This document shows positions 34,774 through 42,898 of a DNA stretch of 46,847 nucleotides, piece by piece (position 1 is the first letter of the stretch; every line of letters starts with the position of its first letter). The translations under genes and the position numbers were made by a program. The notes under the pieces are model-generated. The model had not been told where the DNA came from, ran no database searches, and saw nothing but the letters and a program-made list of their open reading frames with translations. The DNA is from an uncultured Clostridium sp. (GTDB taxonomy: Bacteria; Bacillota; Clostridia; Lachnospirales; Lachnospiraceae), in contig UQJF01000007.1 of NCBI GenBank assembly GCA_900541315.1, positions 1 to 46,847 on the forward strand, read 5' to 3'.

Positions 34774-35451
34774 ATGTATAAATGCTGTATATTTGACCTG
34801 GATGGAACGCTGGTGAATTCTATTTATGCCTTAAAGAGGTCTGTAGATCTGACATTGGGGCATTTTGGACTGGGACCGGTCTCTATAAAAGATACGAAAC
34901 AGTTTGTAGGGGATGGTTATAAAAAGCTGGTGGAACGTTCGCTGATAGCATATGGGGATAAAGAACTGACCCATTATAAGGAAGCGCTGGATGTATATAA
35001 CGAGGTTTTTAAAGACTGCTGTCTTTATAAAGTACAAGCTTATGAGGGCATTCCTGAACTTCTGGACTTTTTAAAGGAACATAAGATCTTAGCGACAGTT
35101 CTTTCAAATAAGCCACACCAGAGAACTCTTGATAATGTATCCTATGTTTTTGGAGATAATACGTTTGATAAGGTATACGGAGAAAGAGAAGCGCAGGGCA
35201 TCAAAAAAAAGCCTGCACCTGACGGTGTAGTGGCTTTGATAAAGGAGCTGGGACTTAAAAAAGAGGAGTGTCTGTATCTGGGAGATACCAACACAGATAT
35301 GAAAACAGGGCAGGCAGCGCAGGTAGATACAGTAGGTGTGACCTGGGGATTTCGGCCGAGAGAAGAGCTGGAGGCATTTACACCAAAGCTTGTGGCAGAT
35401 TCTCCCTTCCAGGTGATTGATTATATAAAGGCAGTGAATCATATTGAATAA
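34774..35451 (+). CDS. HAD-superfamily hydrolase, phosphoglycolate-phosphatase-like
   Basis: The 225-residue HAD-IA phosphatase has motif I CIFDLDGTLVNS, motif II SNKP, the lysine in KKKPAPDG, and motif IV LGDTNTDMKTGQAA. The cap domain lies at about 15-90. Gph-like members dephosphorylate phosphoglycolate or related metabolites; substrate is not certain. The ATG at 34774 follows AAGAAAGG by ten bases; a GTG at 34765 would overlap it. The zinc-binding lipoprotein gene starts inside its last codons, so it heads the metal operon transcript, though a link with metal is not obvious. Confidence 0.88.
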   Translation: MYKCCIFDLDGTLVNSIYALKRSVDLTLGHFGLGPVSIKDTKQFVGDGYKKLVERSLIAYGDKELTHYKEALDVYNEVFKDCCLYKVQAYEGIPELLDFLKEHKILATVLSNKPHQRTLDNVSYVFGDNTFDKVYGEREAQGIKKKPAPDGVVALIKELGLKKEECLYLGDTNTDMKTGQAAQVDTVGVTWGFRPREELEAFTPKLVADSPFQVIDYIKAVNHIE

Positions 35452-36571
35452 ATTAAAACAGAACCGATCATATAAGAAAAAATGTAGTTTAAGAATACGT
35501 ATCGTGAGTATTTTTCTCGCAATATGTCTTATGCTTCTTTCTGGGTGCAGCATTTCTGGTGCGGCTAATTATGTTCCCTCAGTTTCATCGGATGAAAAGG
35601 ATAGCCGTCCTCTGGTAGTGACCACTATTTTCCCATACTATGATTTTGTCCGCCAGATCGCCGGGAACAGGGTAAGACTTAAAATGGTAGTTCCTGCAGG
35701 AATGGACAGCCATTCCTTTGAGCCGACGCCTGCAGATATGATCACCATGCAGCAGGCAGACCTGATGGTGTGCAATGGTGGTGAGATGGAGCAGTGGGTA
35801 GAAAAAGTAACTGCTTCCCTGGATACAGAAAACATGAAGATCCTGACTATGATGGATTATGTGGATGTACTGGAAGAAGAGACCGTAGAAGGCATGGAAG
35901 ATACAGAACATTCCCATGAAGATCATGATCATGCCCATGGACAGTCAGAAGAAGATCATATCCATGACTATGATGAGGAAAAAACTCACGAGGATTTATC
36001 TCAGATAACTTTCAATGATCACGATGGACATGAAATGGACATTGAATATGATGAACATATCTGGACATCACCTGCCAATGCAATGAAGTTAGTAGAAGTG
36101 ATCACAGAAATATTAAAAGAGGTATCCCCGGAGAATGCCCCCTATTTTGAAGAAAATAAAAACAGCTATGAAAAAGAACTGAAGGAACTGGATGATGAGT
36201 TTAAGGACATTGTTTCTAATGGCCGTCATCGTATGATCGTGGTAGCGGACAAATTTCCTTTCCGGTATTTTGCCCAGGAATATGGTTTGTCCTACAGGGC
36301 TGCATTTTCCGGCTGCAGTACGGATACAGAGCCAAGTGCAAAGACCATTGCCTATCTTATTGACCGTATAAGGGAAAAACAGATCCAGGCAGTATTTTAT
36401 CTGGAACTGTCCAGTCACCGCACCGCAGATATCATCAGTGAAGAAACCGGAGCAAAACCACTTCTTCTTCATTCCTGTCATAATGTAACAAGGCGGCAGT
36501 TTGATGAAGGGGTCACTTATCTGCAGCTGATGAAGCAGAATGCAAAAAATCTGCGGGAAGCGCTTTTATAG
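35444..36571 (+). CDS. Zinc/manganese-type ABC transporter binding lipoprotein (ZnuA-like)
   Basis: The 375-residue cluster A-I metal-binding lipoprotein has a signal peptide with lipobox LLSGC (Cys 35), a ZnuA fold (VVTTIFPYYDFVRQIAG, HSFEPTPADM with a His ligand, DEHIWTSPANAM with the second His), and a His/Asp/Glu-rich loop of about 30 residues near 155-185 (HSHEDHDHAHG, HIHDYD) that favours zinc. The start is a TTG at 35444 overlapping the HAD stop by eight bases; no better start precedes the signal peptide. It feeds the ABC importer encoded next. Confidence 0.9.
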   Translation: MNKLKQNRSYKKKCSLRIRIVSIFLAICLMLLSGCSISGAANYVPSVSSDEKDSRPLVVTTIFPYYDFVRQIAGNRVRLKMVVPAGMDSHSFEPTPADMITMQQADLMVCNGGEMEQWVEKVTASLDTENMKILTMMDYVDVLEEETVEGMEDTEHSHEDHDHAHGQSEEDHIHDYDEEKTHEDLSQITFNDHDGHEMDIEYDEHIWTSPANAMKLVEVITEILKEVSPENAPYFEENKNSYEKELKELDDEFKDIVSNGRHRMIVVADKFPFRYFAQEYGLSYRAAFSGCSTDTEPSAKTIAYLIDRIREKQIQAVFYLELSSHRTADIISEETGAKPLLLHSCHNVTRRQFDEGVTYLQLMKQNAKNLREALL

Positions 36572-36586
36572 GAGGAATGATCAAAA

Positions 36587-37438
36587 ATGGAACCATTGAT
36601 CAAATGTGAGCATGTTGATCTTGGATATGAGAATCAGGATGCGGTTATAAATGTAAACATGGAAGTCTGCTCTGGAGATTATCTGTGCATTGTAGGTGAA
36701 AATGGATCTGGTAAGAGTACCCTGATCAAAGGCTTACTGGGACTTTTAAAGCCATCAGGCGGCAAACTGACTGTAGCAGAAGGGCTGAAAACAACGGGGA
36801 TCGGTTATCTGCCCCAGCAGACAGCAGCCCAGAAAGATTTTCCGGCTTCTGTAAGAGAAGTAGTTTTAAGCGGCTGTTTAAGCAGAAGAGGAAGGCGTCC
36901 CTTCTATTCAAAAACAGAAAAAGATATTGCAGTTGCCAATATGGAAAAACTGGGTATTACCCAGCTGGCCGGCCAGTGCTACAGAGAATTGTCCGGCGGA
37001 CAGCAGCAGAGAGTGCTGATCGCCAGAGCACTTTGCGCTACCAGGGAGCTTCTTATTTTAGATGAGCCTATTACCGGATTAGATCCAATGGCGATCCAGG
37101 ATTTTTATTCTATGATCCGGAAGCTGAACAGGGAAGACAAAGTAGCCATTATCATGGTCTCCCATGACCTGAGAAATGCAGTAGAGGAAGCAAATAAGAT
37201 CCTGCATCTTCAGAAACAGGTACTTTTCTACGGCCCGGCCCATGATTATATGAACAGTAAGGCAGCAGGTCATTTCTTCCATGAAAAGGAACAGGGAGAG
37301 TGCCTTCCTACAGCTGCATGCCATATGGCAAAAAATGGGGATGGTCTGGAAAATAACGAGCAGAAATGCTCCTGCGGTCATACCCACGCACATAGTCACC
37401 AGAAGATAGAAGGAGGAAATACCCATGAACGTGCTTAG
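36587..37438 (+). CDS. Zinc-type ABC transporter ATPase (ZnuC-like)
   Basis: The 283-residue ATPase has Walker A GENGSGKST, Q-loop LPQQ, signature LSGGQQQR, Walker B LLILDEP and H-loop SHD. Gene order lipoprotein-ATPase-permease is that of znuACB/adcABC loci. After the ATPase domain a tail of some 40 residues ends in CSCGHTHAHSHQ, a Cys/His cluster that may sense or hand over zinc; canonical ZnuC tails often carry similar His-rich ends. AGGAGG precedes the ATG, and the permease start lies inside its last codons (14-base overlap). Confidence 0.92.
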   Translation: MEPLIKCEHVDLGYENQDAVINVNMEVCSGDYLCIVGENGSGKSTLIKGLLGLLKPSGGKLTVAEGLKTTGIGYLPQQTAAQKDFPASVREVVLSGCLSRRGRRPFYSKTEKDIAVANMEKLGITQLAGQCYRELSGGQQQRVLIARALCATRELLILDEPITGLDPMAIQDFYSMIRKLNREDKVAIIMVSHDLRNAVEEANKILHLQKQVLFYGPAHDYMNSKAAGHFFHEKEQGECLPTAACHMAKNGDGLENNEQKCSCGHTHAHSHQKIEGGNTHERA

Positions 37439-38243
37439 TGAAATGCTGTCTTATCCATTTATGGTTCGGGCATTATTCGGCGGTATGCTTGTATCCTTGT
37501 GCGCCTCTCTTTTAGGCGTAAGCCTGGTGTTAAAGCGTTATTCTATGATCGGTGACGGACTTTCACATGTATCCTTTGGAGCGCTTTCTATTGCCCTGGC
37601 TATGGGGTGGTCGCCTTTAAAGGTATCCATTCCGGTGGTTGTGCTGGCTGCCTTTTTCCTGCTTCGAATTACAGAAAACAGCCGGATCAAAAGTGATGCC
37701 GCCATTGCTATGATCTCTGCCAGTTCCCTGGCTATCGGTATTATTGTGACATCCTTAACAACAGGAATGACCACAGATGTAAGCAGCTATATGTTTGGAA
37801 GTATTTTAGCAATGACAAAAGAAGATGTGATGCTGTCAGCAGTGCTGTGCATCATTGTGCTGGGACTGTTTGTGCTCTGCTACAACCAGGTATTTGCAGT
37901 TACCTTTGATGAAAACTTTGCAAAAGCTACAGGAGTCAATGTAAGTGCCTACAATATGCTTATTTCCGTACTTACAGCTGTTACTATTGTACTGGGCATG
38001 CGTATGATGGGAGCCATGCTGATCTCCAGCCTTGTGATTTTCCCGTGCCTTACTTCCATGCGTGTGTTTAAAAGCTTTACCAGCGTGGTGGTATCTTCAG
38101 GAATCCTTTCACTGGTATGCTTTTTGCTGGGGATGATGGCTTCTTATCAGTTTTCCATGCCGGCAGGTGCCAGCGTAGTGGTGGTAAATCTCATCGCCTT
38201 TGGTCTGTTTTCCATGTGGCAAGTGTTAGGCAAGAAACGGTAA
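37425..38243 (+). CDS. Zinc-type ABC transporter permease (ZnuB-like)
   Basis: The 272-residue ABC-3 family permease has about eight membrane segments (LVSLCASLLGVSLVLKRYSM, GDGLSHVSFGALSIALA, ALLISSLVIFPCLTSMR-like region). The GDGLSH motif is typical for zinc/manganese permeases. Translation is coupled to the ATPase gene. Only 43 bases separate its stop from the next short reading frames, so the operon probably continues into the GTPase genes. Confidence 0.93.
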   Translation: MNVLSEMLSYPFMVRALFGGMLVSLCASLLGVSLVLKRYSMIGDGLSHVSFGALSIALAMGWSPLKVSIPVVVLAAFFLLRITENSRIKSDAAIAMISASSLAIGIIVTSLTTGMTTDVSSYMFGSILAMTKEDVMLSAVLCIIVLGLFVLCYNQVFAVTFDENFAKATGVNVSAYNMLISVLTAVTIVLGMRMMGAMLISSLVIFPCLTSMRVFKSFTSVVVSSGILSLVCFLLGMMASYQFSMPAGASVVVVNLIAFGLFSMWQVLGKKR

Positions 38244-38327
38244 AAAGCGTAAAAATGGTTTGGGATCAACATGAAAACAGGAGTTAATGAGAAAGCTGGG
38301 CACTTTACTTGACATTAAGGAAAGGTT

Positions 38328-38483
38328 GTGCCACAATACTTAATTGACAGATTGAAACACAGGGGCATCAAAGCCCCATTGCCAAAGGCACGTAACGACT
38401 GGCTTTCATTTATGGTGATGCTGCCGTCAGGCAACAAGTCCGTTTTGAAAGCATTCAATGAAGAAAGAAGGAACATACGATGA
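38328..38483 (+). CDS. 51-residue protein coupled to the CobW-type GTPase gene
   Basis: A GTG-started frame encodes MPQYLIDRLKHRGIK, continues with a central ARNDWLSFMVMLPSG, and stops at 38481-38483 inside ATGA of the GTPase start, a classic coupled overlap. AAGGAAAGG lies just upstream. The product is basic (about 12 Lys/Arg), has no cysteine and only one His, and I do not recognise it. A second short frame, 38287-38343 (MRKLGTLLDIKERL...), precedes and overlaps it in the -1 register, so a longer protein interrupted by a frameshift is also possible. TTGACA (38309-38314) with CACAAT 17 bases on may be an internal promoter. This fills the 38244-38479 gap. Confidence 0.6.
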   Translation: MPQYLIDRLKHRGIKAPLPKARNDWLSFMVMLPSGNKSVLKAFNEERRNIR

Positions 38484-39661
38484 CAAAAATCGATATTATT
38501 TCCGGTTTCCTTGGAGCTGGAAAAACTACTTTTATTAAGAAACTTTTACAGGAGGCTATTTCTGGTGAACAGGTAGTCCTCATTGAAAATGAATTTGGTG
38601 AGATCGGTATTGACGGCGGATTTTTAAAGGATTCCGGCATTGAGATCCGTGAAATGAACTCCGGCTGCATCTGCTGCTCATTAGTAGGTGATTTCGGAAA
38701 GTCTTTATCTGAAGTACTGACTAAGTACAAGCCAGACCGTATCATTATCGAGCCATCAGGTGTTGGCAAGCTTTCTGATGTTATGAAGGCTGTTATTGAT
38801 GTATCTGCAGATATGGATGTTGCATTAAACAGTGCTGTTACCATTGTAGACGCTGCAAAGTGCAAAATGTATATGAAGAACTTCGGTGAATTCTTTAACA
38901 ATCAGATTGAGAATGCGGGAACTGTTGTACTCAGCCGTACAGATATCACAGATACTGCAAAGATCCAGAAGGATGTTGAGATGATCCGTGAGAAGAATCC
39001 AAAGGCTGCTATTGTTACTACTCCATTAGCAGAACTGGGCGGAAGCCAGCTTCTTGAGATTATCGAGAAGAGAGATACTATGTTAGATGATCTGTTAGAG
39101 GAAGTAAGAGAGAGCCATCATCATCATGACGATGATGAGTGCTGCTGCGGTCACGACCATGATCATGAACACCATCACCATGACCATGATGAGGACGAAG
39201 AGCATGAACATCACCATCATGACCACGATGATGAGTGCTGTTGCCATGACCACGATCATGAGCACCATCACCATGACCATGATGAGGACGGGGATCATGA
39301 ACATCACCATCATGACCATGACGATGAGTGTTGCTGCGGCCATGACCATGATCACGAGCATCATCATCACCATCATGCAGACGAAGTATTTACCAGCTGG
39401 GGAATGGAGACCATTGTTCCTGTAACAAAGGATCAGCTGGAAGATATCTTAAAACGTCTGGCAGAGACTAAGGAATTTGGTGATGTTTTAAGAGCAAAGG
39501 GAATGCTTCCTACAGAGAATCCTGGTGAATGGCTGTATTTTGACCTGGTACCAGAGCAGTATGAGATCCGTGATGGAAAGCCGGATTATACAGGTAAGGT
39601 CTGCGTCATCGGTGCAAGCCTGAAGGAAGAGGAATTAAACAAAGTATTCGGAAGAGGCTAA
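38480..39661 (+). CDS. CobW/COG0523 GTPase with a His/Cys-rich repeat tract
   Basis: The 393-residue G3E-family GTPase has Walker A GFLGAGKTT (residues 9-17), the family metal motif CICC (63-66), IIEPSGVG and the SRTD base-recognition segment, followed from about 213 to 298 by a tract almost wholly of His, Asp, Glu and Cys, then a CobW C-terminal domain ending near 393. COG0523 members act as zinc metallochaperones or insertases (ZNG1/YeiR type). The tract repeats a DDECCCGHDHDHEHHHHDHD-like unit nearly three times. Position after a zinc importer fits zinc storage or delivery. Confidence 0.9.
   Translation: MTKIDIISGFLGAGKTTFIKKLLQEAISGEQVVLIENEFGEIGIDGGFLKDSGIEIREMNSGCICCSLVGDFGKSLSEVLTKYKPDRIIIEPSGVGKLSDVMKAVIDVSADMDVALNSAVTIVDAAKCKMYMKNFGEFFNNQIENAGTVVLSRTDITDTAKIQKDVEMIREKNPKAAIVTTPLAELGGSQLLEIIEKRDTMLDDLLEEVRESHHHHDDDECCCGHDHDHEHHHHDHDEDEEHEHHHHDHDDECCCHDHDHEHHHHDHDEDGDHEHHHHDHDDECCCGHDHDHEHHHHHHADEVFTSWGMETIVPVTKDQLEDILKRLAETKEFGDVLRAKGMLPTENPGEWLYFDLVPEQYEIRDGKPDYTGKVCVIGASLKEEELNKVFGRG
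39131..39376 (+). repeat. In-frame tandem repeat encoding the metal-binding tract
   Basis: Units start with GATGATGAGTGCTG at 39131, again at 39227 and, as GACGATGAGTGTTG, at 39320: periods 96 and 93 bases, i.e. 32 and 31 codons, with the third unit partial. The second unit lacks one Gly codon after the CCC cysteines. Copy number may vary between strains. Confidence 0.8.
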
Positions 39662-39673
39662 TGAGGTTTTAGA

Positions 39674-40633
39674 ATGGGAAATAACGAGATAGATGAAGAT
39701 GTAATGCCTGTTTTTCTGATCAATGGTTTTCTGGAAGCCGGAAAAACCCAGTTCCTGGAATTTACCATGGATCAGGAATACTTCCAGACAGAGGGAAAAA
39801 CACTTCTGATCGTCTGCGAAGAAGGGGATACAGAATATGATGAAAAGAAGTTAAAAAAGCATCAGACTGCAGTTGTATATGTAGATGAACTTTCCAAGCT
39901 GACTCCAGCTTACTTAAATGAGCTGGAAGTGATCTACCGTCCGGAGCGTGTCCTTTTAGAGTGGAATGGCATGTGGAATCAGGATGAGCTGACATTGCCG
40001 GATGACTGGAACATTTACCAGCAGATCACCATTATCGATGGTTCTACCTTTGATCTGTACATCCAGAATATGAAGCCGCTCCTTGGTGCAATGCTTCGTA
40101 ATTCTGAACTGGTCATTGTAAACCGCTGTGACGGCATTGCAGATGAGAAGCTGACTTCTTACCGCCGTACCATCCGTGCCATGAGCCGCGAAAGCGAGAT
40201 TGTTCTGGAAGACAAGAATGGCGAGATCGAGCAGGCAACTCTGGAAGAAGACCTTCCATACGATATTAATGCAGATGTGATCCAGATCAAACCAGCAGAT
40301 TACGGCATCTGGTACATCGACTGTATGGATCAGCCAGAGCGTTACAAAGGAAAAACCGTTGAATTTACCGCAATGGTATTAAAGAGCCCTAAGTTCCCTA
40401 AGGGACAGTTTGTTCCAGGACGTATGGCTATGACCTGTTGTGAGGCAGATATGACATTCTTAGGTTTTATGTGCAAATGGAAAGACGCAGAAAAGTACAA
40501 GACCAAAGAATGGGTAAAGGTACGTGCCAAAGTTGGCGTAGAATACCAGAGAGATTATCACGGCGAAGGTCCCGTCCTTTATGCTGAAAATGTGGAAAAA
40601 GCTGCTGAGATCAAGGATATCGTGCAGTTTTAA
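39674..40633 (+). CDS. GTPase-like domain fused to a YcgQ/TIGR03943-like domain
   Basis: The 319-residue protein has a G3E-like N-terminal half with Walker A GFLEAGKTQ (18-26) and VNRCDG as the likely base-recognition motif, but no CxCC metal motif. From about residue 220, YKGKTVEFTAMVLKSP, RMAMTCCEAD (Cys 255, 256) and GFMCKW (Cys 267) resemble the C-terminal domain of TIGR03943/YcgQ proteins, which normally sit next to a YcgR permease. The combination looks like a domain fusion. It starts 12 bases after the first GTPase and ends the operon. A role in metal handling is inferred from neighbours and cysteines. Confidence 0.75.
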   Translation: MGNNEIDEDVMPVFLINGFLEAGKTQFLEFTMDQEYFQTEGKTLLIVCEEGDTEYDEKKLKKHQTAVVYVDELSKLTPAYLNELEVIYRPERVLLEWNGMWNQDELTLPDDWNIYQQITIIDGSTFDLYIQNMKPLLGAMLRNSELVIVNRCDGIADEKLTSYRRTIRAMSRESEIVLEDKNGEIEQATLEEDLPYDINADVIQIKPADYGIWYIDCMDQPERYKGKTVEFTAMVLKSPKFPKGQFVPGRMAMTCCEADMTFLGFMCKWKDAEKYKTKEWVKVRAKVGVEYQRDYHGEGPVLYAENVEKAAEIKDIVQF

Positions 40634-40699
40634 CTGACGTTTTTGTGAAAATGCTATTTTCAGGAAGTGTAAGGAAGAACAGTTGTGTAAGTTCTTACA

Positions 40700-40728
40700 T
40701 TGACACAAAAAGAAAACTCTGATATAGT
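40700..40728 (+). promoter_or_regulatory. Promoter of the helicase leader transcript
   Basis: TTGACA (40700-40705), 17-base spacer, TATAGT (40723-40728). Transcription should begin near 40735, about 390 bases before the helicase ATG. Confidence 0.75.
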
Positions 40729-40734
40729 TATTGT

Positions 40735-41122
40735 TCGTACGAAAGTGAGAGGATGAAAGGCCTGCATGTGCGTGCCTGTTTCACCTCTCATTTTCTTGCT
40801 ATTGCATATTAAAAACATATGGTAACTTCGATTGCACTAAGTTCGTGAAATACCTCACTAAGTGCAACGAAGTGCTTTCGCACGTAAGCGTTCTGGAAGA
40901 CGAACGCTAAGTGCTCAATGCAGAAATATGGGCCGTTTTCAACATGTCGATTGTCCACATCCTGAGTGCAGATGTACGAATGTGGCGGATGTAATCCGAC
41001 ACAGGCGAACATGTGCAAATCGAAGGTCAGTGGACAATGACATGTTGAAAAATTAAGGCCCATATTTCTGCGGAACTTAAAGAAGATATGGAAAAGAATA
41101 GAAATGAGGATATTTACAATTA
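40735..41122 (+). ncRNA. Long structured leader RNA of the DEAD-box helicase gene
   Basis: A 388-base non-coding stretch contains three folds. First, GAGAGG (40747-40752) pairs with CCTCTC (40784-40789), with inner GAAA/TTTC and GGC/GCC, followed by ATTTTCTT: a possible attenuator. Second, AGCGTTC/GAACGCT (about 40887-40908). Third, arms 40920-40958 and 41030-41071, about 39 bases with only small bulges (GCAGAAATATGGGCC outermost, TTGTCCAC innermost), around a 70-base head with CGGAT/ATCCG. Helicase leaders can be cold- or autoregulated; here that is inference. A MITE insertion is the main alternative for the third fold. Confidence 0.6.
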
Positions 41123-42820
41123 ATGGATGTTACAAAATTTGAAGAATTACAGTTAGATGACCGTATTATAAGAGCCATTACAGAAATGGGCTTTGAAGAA
41201 GCTTCCCCTATCCAGGCTCAGGCAATCCCTGTTGTATTAGAAGGCAGAGATATGATCGGTCAGGCTCAGACGGGAACAGGAAAGACAGCTGCTTTCGGAC
41301 TTCCTCTGTTGCAGAAGGTTGACCCGAAGGTAAAGAAGCTTCAGGCCGTTGTCCTTCTCCCAACCAGAGAACTTGCGATCCAGGTTGCTGAGGAACTACG
41401 CCGTTTTGCCAAATTCATGCACGGCATCAAGGTCCTGCCTGTATACGGCGGCCAGGACATTGTACGCCAGATCCGCGCCTTAAAAGACGGCACCCAGATC
41501 GTAGTAGGTACTCCGGGACGTGTTATGGACCATATGCGCCGTAAAACCGTAAAAATGGACCATGTACATACTGTTGTATTAGACGAAGCAGACGAAATGT
41601 TAAACATGGGCTTTTTAGAGGATATGGAAACCATCTTAAGCCAGCTGCCGGAAGAACGCCAGACACTGATGTTCTCCGCAACCATGCCTCAGGCCATTGC
41701 AGACATTGCAAAGAAATTCCAGAAAGACCCGGTAACCGTCCGCGTGATCAAAAAAGAGCTGACTGTGCCGAAAGTGACCCAGTATTACTATGAAGTAAAG
41801 CCAAAAAACAAAGTAGAGGTTATGTGCCGTCTGTTAGACATGTACTCTCCAAAGCTGTCTATTGTATTCTGCAACACCAAGCGCCAGGTAGATGAACTGG
41901 TCCAGGCTCTTCAAGGAAGAGGTTATTTTGCAGAAGGTCTTCATGGTGATTTAAAACAGGTGCAGCGTGACCGTGTAATGGAAAGCTTCAGAAACGGACG
42001 CACCGATATCCTGATCGCTACAGATGTGGCAGCAAGAGGTATTGATGTAGGAAATGTAGAAGCAGTATTTAACTACGATATCCCACAGGATGATGAATAT
42101 TATGTACACCGTATTGGACGTACAGGAAGAGCGGGAAGAGAAGGAAAGGCATTCAGCCTGGTAGTTGGAAAGGAAGTTTACAAGCTCCGTGATATCCAGC
42201 GTTACTGCAAGACCAAGATCATTCCACAGGCGATCCCATCCTTAAATGATATCACCGAGATCAAGGCAGACAAGATCTTAGACCAGGTTCAGGACATTTT
42301 AAATGATACAGATCTGACAAAGATCGTAAATATCATTGAAAAGAAGCTGATGGAAGATGATTATACTTCCTTAGATCTGGCAGCAGCCCTTTTAAAAATG
42401 AGCATGGGCGATGACAATGAGGATATCATTGACAATTACATGCCTGCAAGATCCTTAGACGATCTGGACAGCTATGGAAGAAATTCCAGAGGCAGAGACC
42501 GTGGCAGGAACAGTGGCCGCCGTAAAGGGGCTACTGACCGTGCAGCTGTTGATTATGTATTAAACGGCGGCGAAGAACGAATGGCAAGACTGTTTATCAA
42601 TATTGGTAAATCCCAGCGTGTAACACCGGGAGATATTCTGGGAGCAGTTGCCGGTGAATCCGGTATTCCTGGACGTCTGGTAGGAAGTATTGACATGTAT
42701 GATGGTTATACTTTCGTAGATGTACCGGCTGAATATGCAGAAGATGTATTAAATGCTATGAGCCATGCCCGCATTAAAGGCAAACATATCCATGTAGAAA
42801 AAGCAAATTCTAAGAGATAA
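41123..42820 (+). CDS. DEAD-box RNA helicase with DbpA-type RNA-binding domain
   Basis: The 565-residue helicase has a Q motif, motif I AQTGTGKT (about 47-54), PTRELA, DEAD at 154-157, SAT, ARGID and HRIGRTGR, then a linker with an Arg/Gly/Asp-rich stretch (NSRGRDRGRNSGRRKG) and a C-terminal DbpA-type RRM (about 485-560, FINIGKSQRVTPGDILGAV, IDMYDGYTFVDVP). This is the CsdA/DeaD-CshA layout used in ribosome assembly and RNA decay, often at low temperature. The ribosome site (ATGAGGA) is weak and 13 bases off, and a 12-codon frame (41104-41142) overlaps the start. Expression is probably controlled by the leader. Confidence 0.94.
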   Translation: MDVTKFEELQLDDRIIRAITEMGFEEASPIQAQAIPVVLEGRDMIGQAQTGTGKTAAFGLPLLQKVDPKVKKLQAVVLLPTRELAIQVAEELRRFAKFMHGIKVLPVYGGQDIVRQIRALKDGTQIVVGTPGRVMDHMRRKTVKMDHVHTVVLDEADEMLNMGFLEDMETILSQLPEERQTLMFSATMPQAIADIAKKFQKDPVTVRVIKKELTVPKVTQYYYEVKPKNKVEVMCRLLDMYSPKLSIVFCNTKRQVDELVQALQGRGYFAEGLHGDLKQVQRDRVMESFRNGRTDILIATDVAARGIDVGNVEAVFNYDIPQDDEYYVHRIGRTGRAGREGKAFSLVVGKEVYKLRDIQRYCKTKIIPQAIPSLNDITEIKADKILDQVQDILNDTDLTKIVNIIEKKLMEDDYTSLDLAAALLKMSMGDDNEDIIDNYMPARSLDDLDSYGRNSRGRDRGRNSGRRKGATDRAAVDYVLNGGEERMARLFINIGKSQRVTPGDILGAVAGESGIPGRLVGSIDMYDGYTFVDVPAEYAEDVLNAMSHARIKGKHIHVEKANSKR

Positions 42821-42844
42821 TAGGTAATCATAATAAAAAATATA

Positions 42845-42875
42845 AAAGACACTCTGAAAAACGCAGGGTGTCTTT
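42845..42875 (+). terminator. Hairpin after the helicase gene
   Basis: AAAGACACTCTG and CAGGGTGTCTTT form a 12-pair stem around AAAAACG. There is no clear T run after it, so it may be a weak terminator or an mRNA end stabiliser. The ybaK-like gene follows within 25 bases. Confidence 0.6.
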
Positions 42876-42898
42876 CCAATATGCAGGGAGTGATAAGT

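Noticed and set aside
38344..38479. Riboswitch ahead of the CobW-type GTPase
   Set aside because: Short hairpins such as GGGGC/GCCCC and TGCC/GGCA are present, but the stretch is better explained by the coupled small coding frame, and no known aptamer core was recognised.
39095..39376. Met/Val-rich frame opposite the His-rich GTPase tract
   Set aside because: It is the antisense shadow of CAT/CAC/GAT repeats and has no independent signals.
39131..39376. CRISPR-like or satellite array
   Set aside because: Units are in-frame coding repeats without spacers; periods 96 and 93 are whole codons inside an intact gene.
40862..41056. 64-codon frame with cysteines in the helicase leader
   Set aside because: It lies wholly across the large inverted repeat, has no ribosome site, and its composition follows the hairpin sequence.
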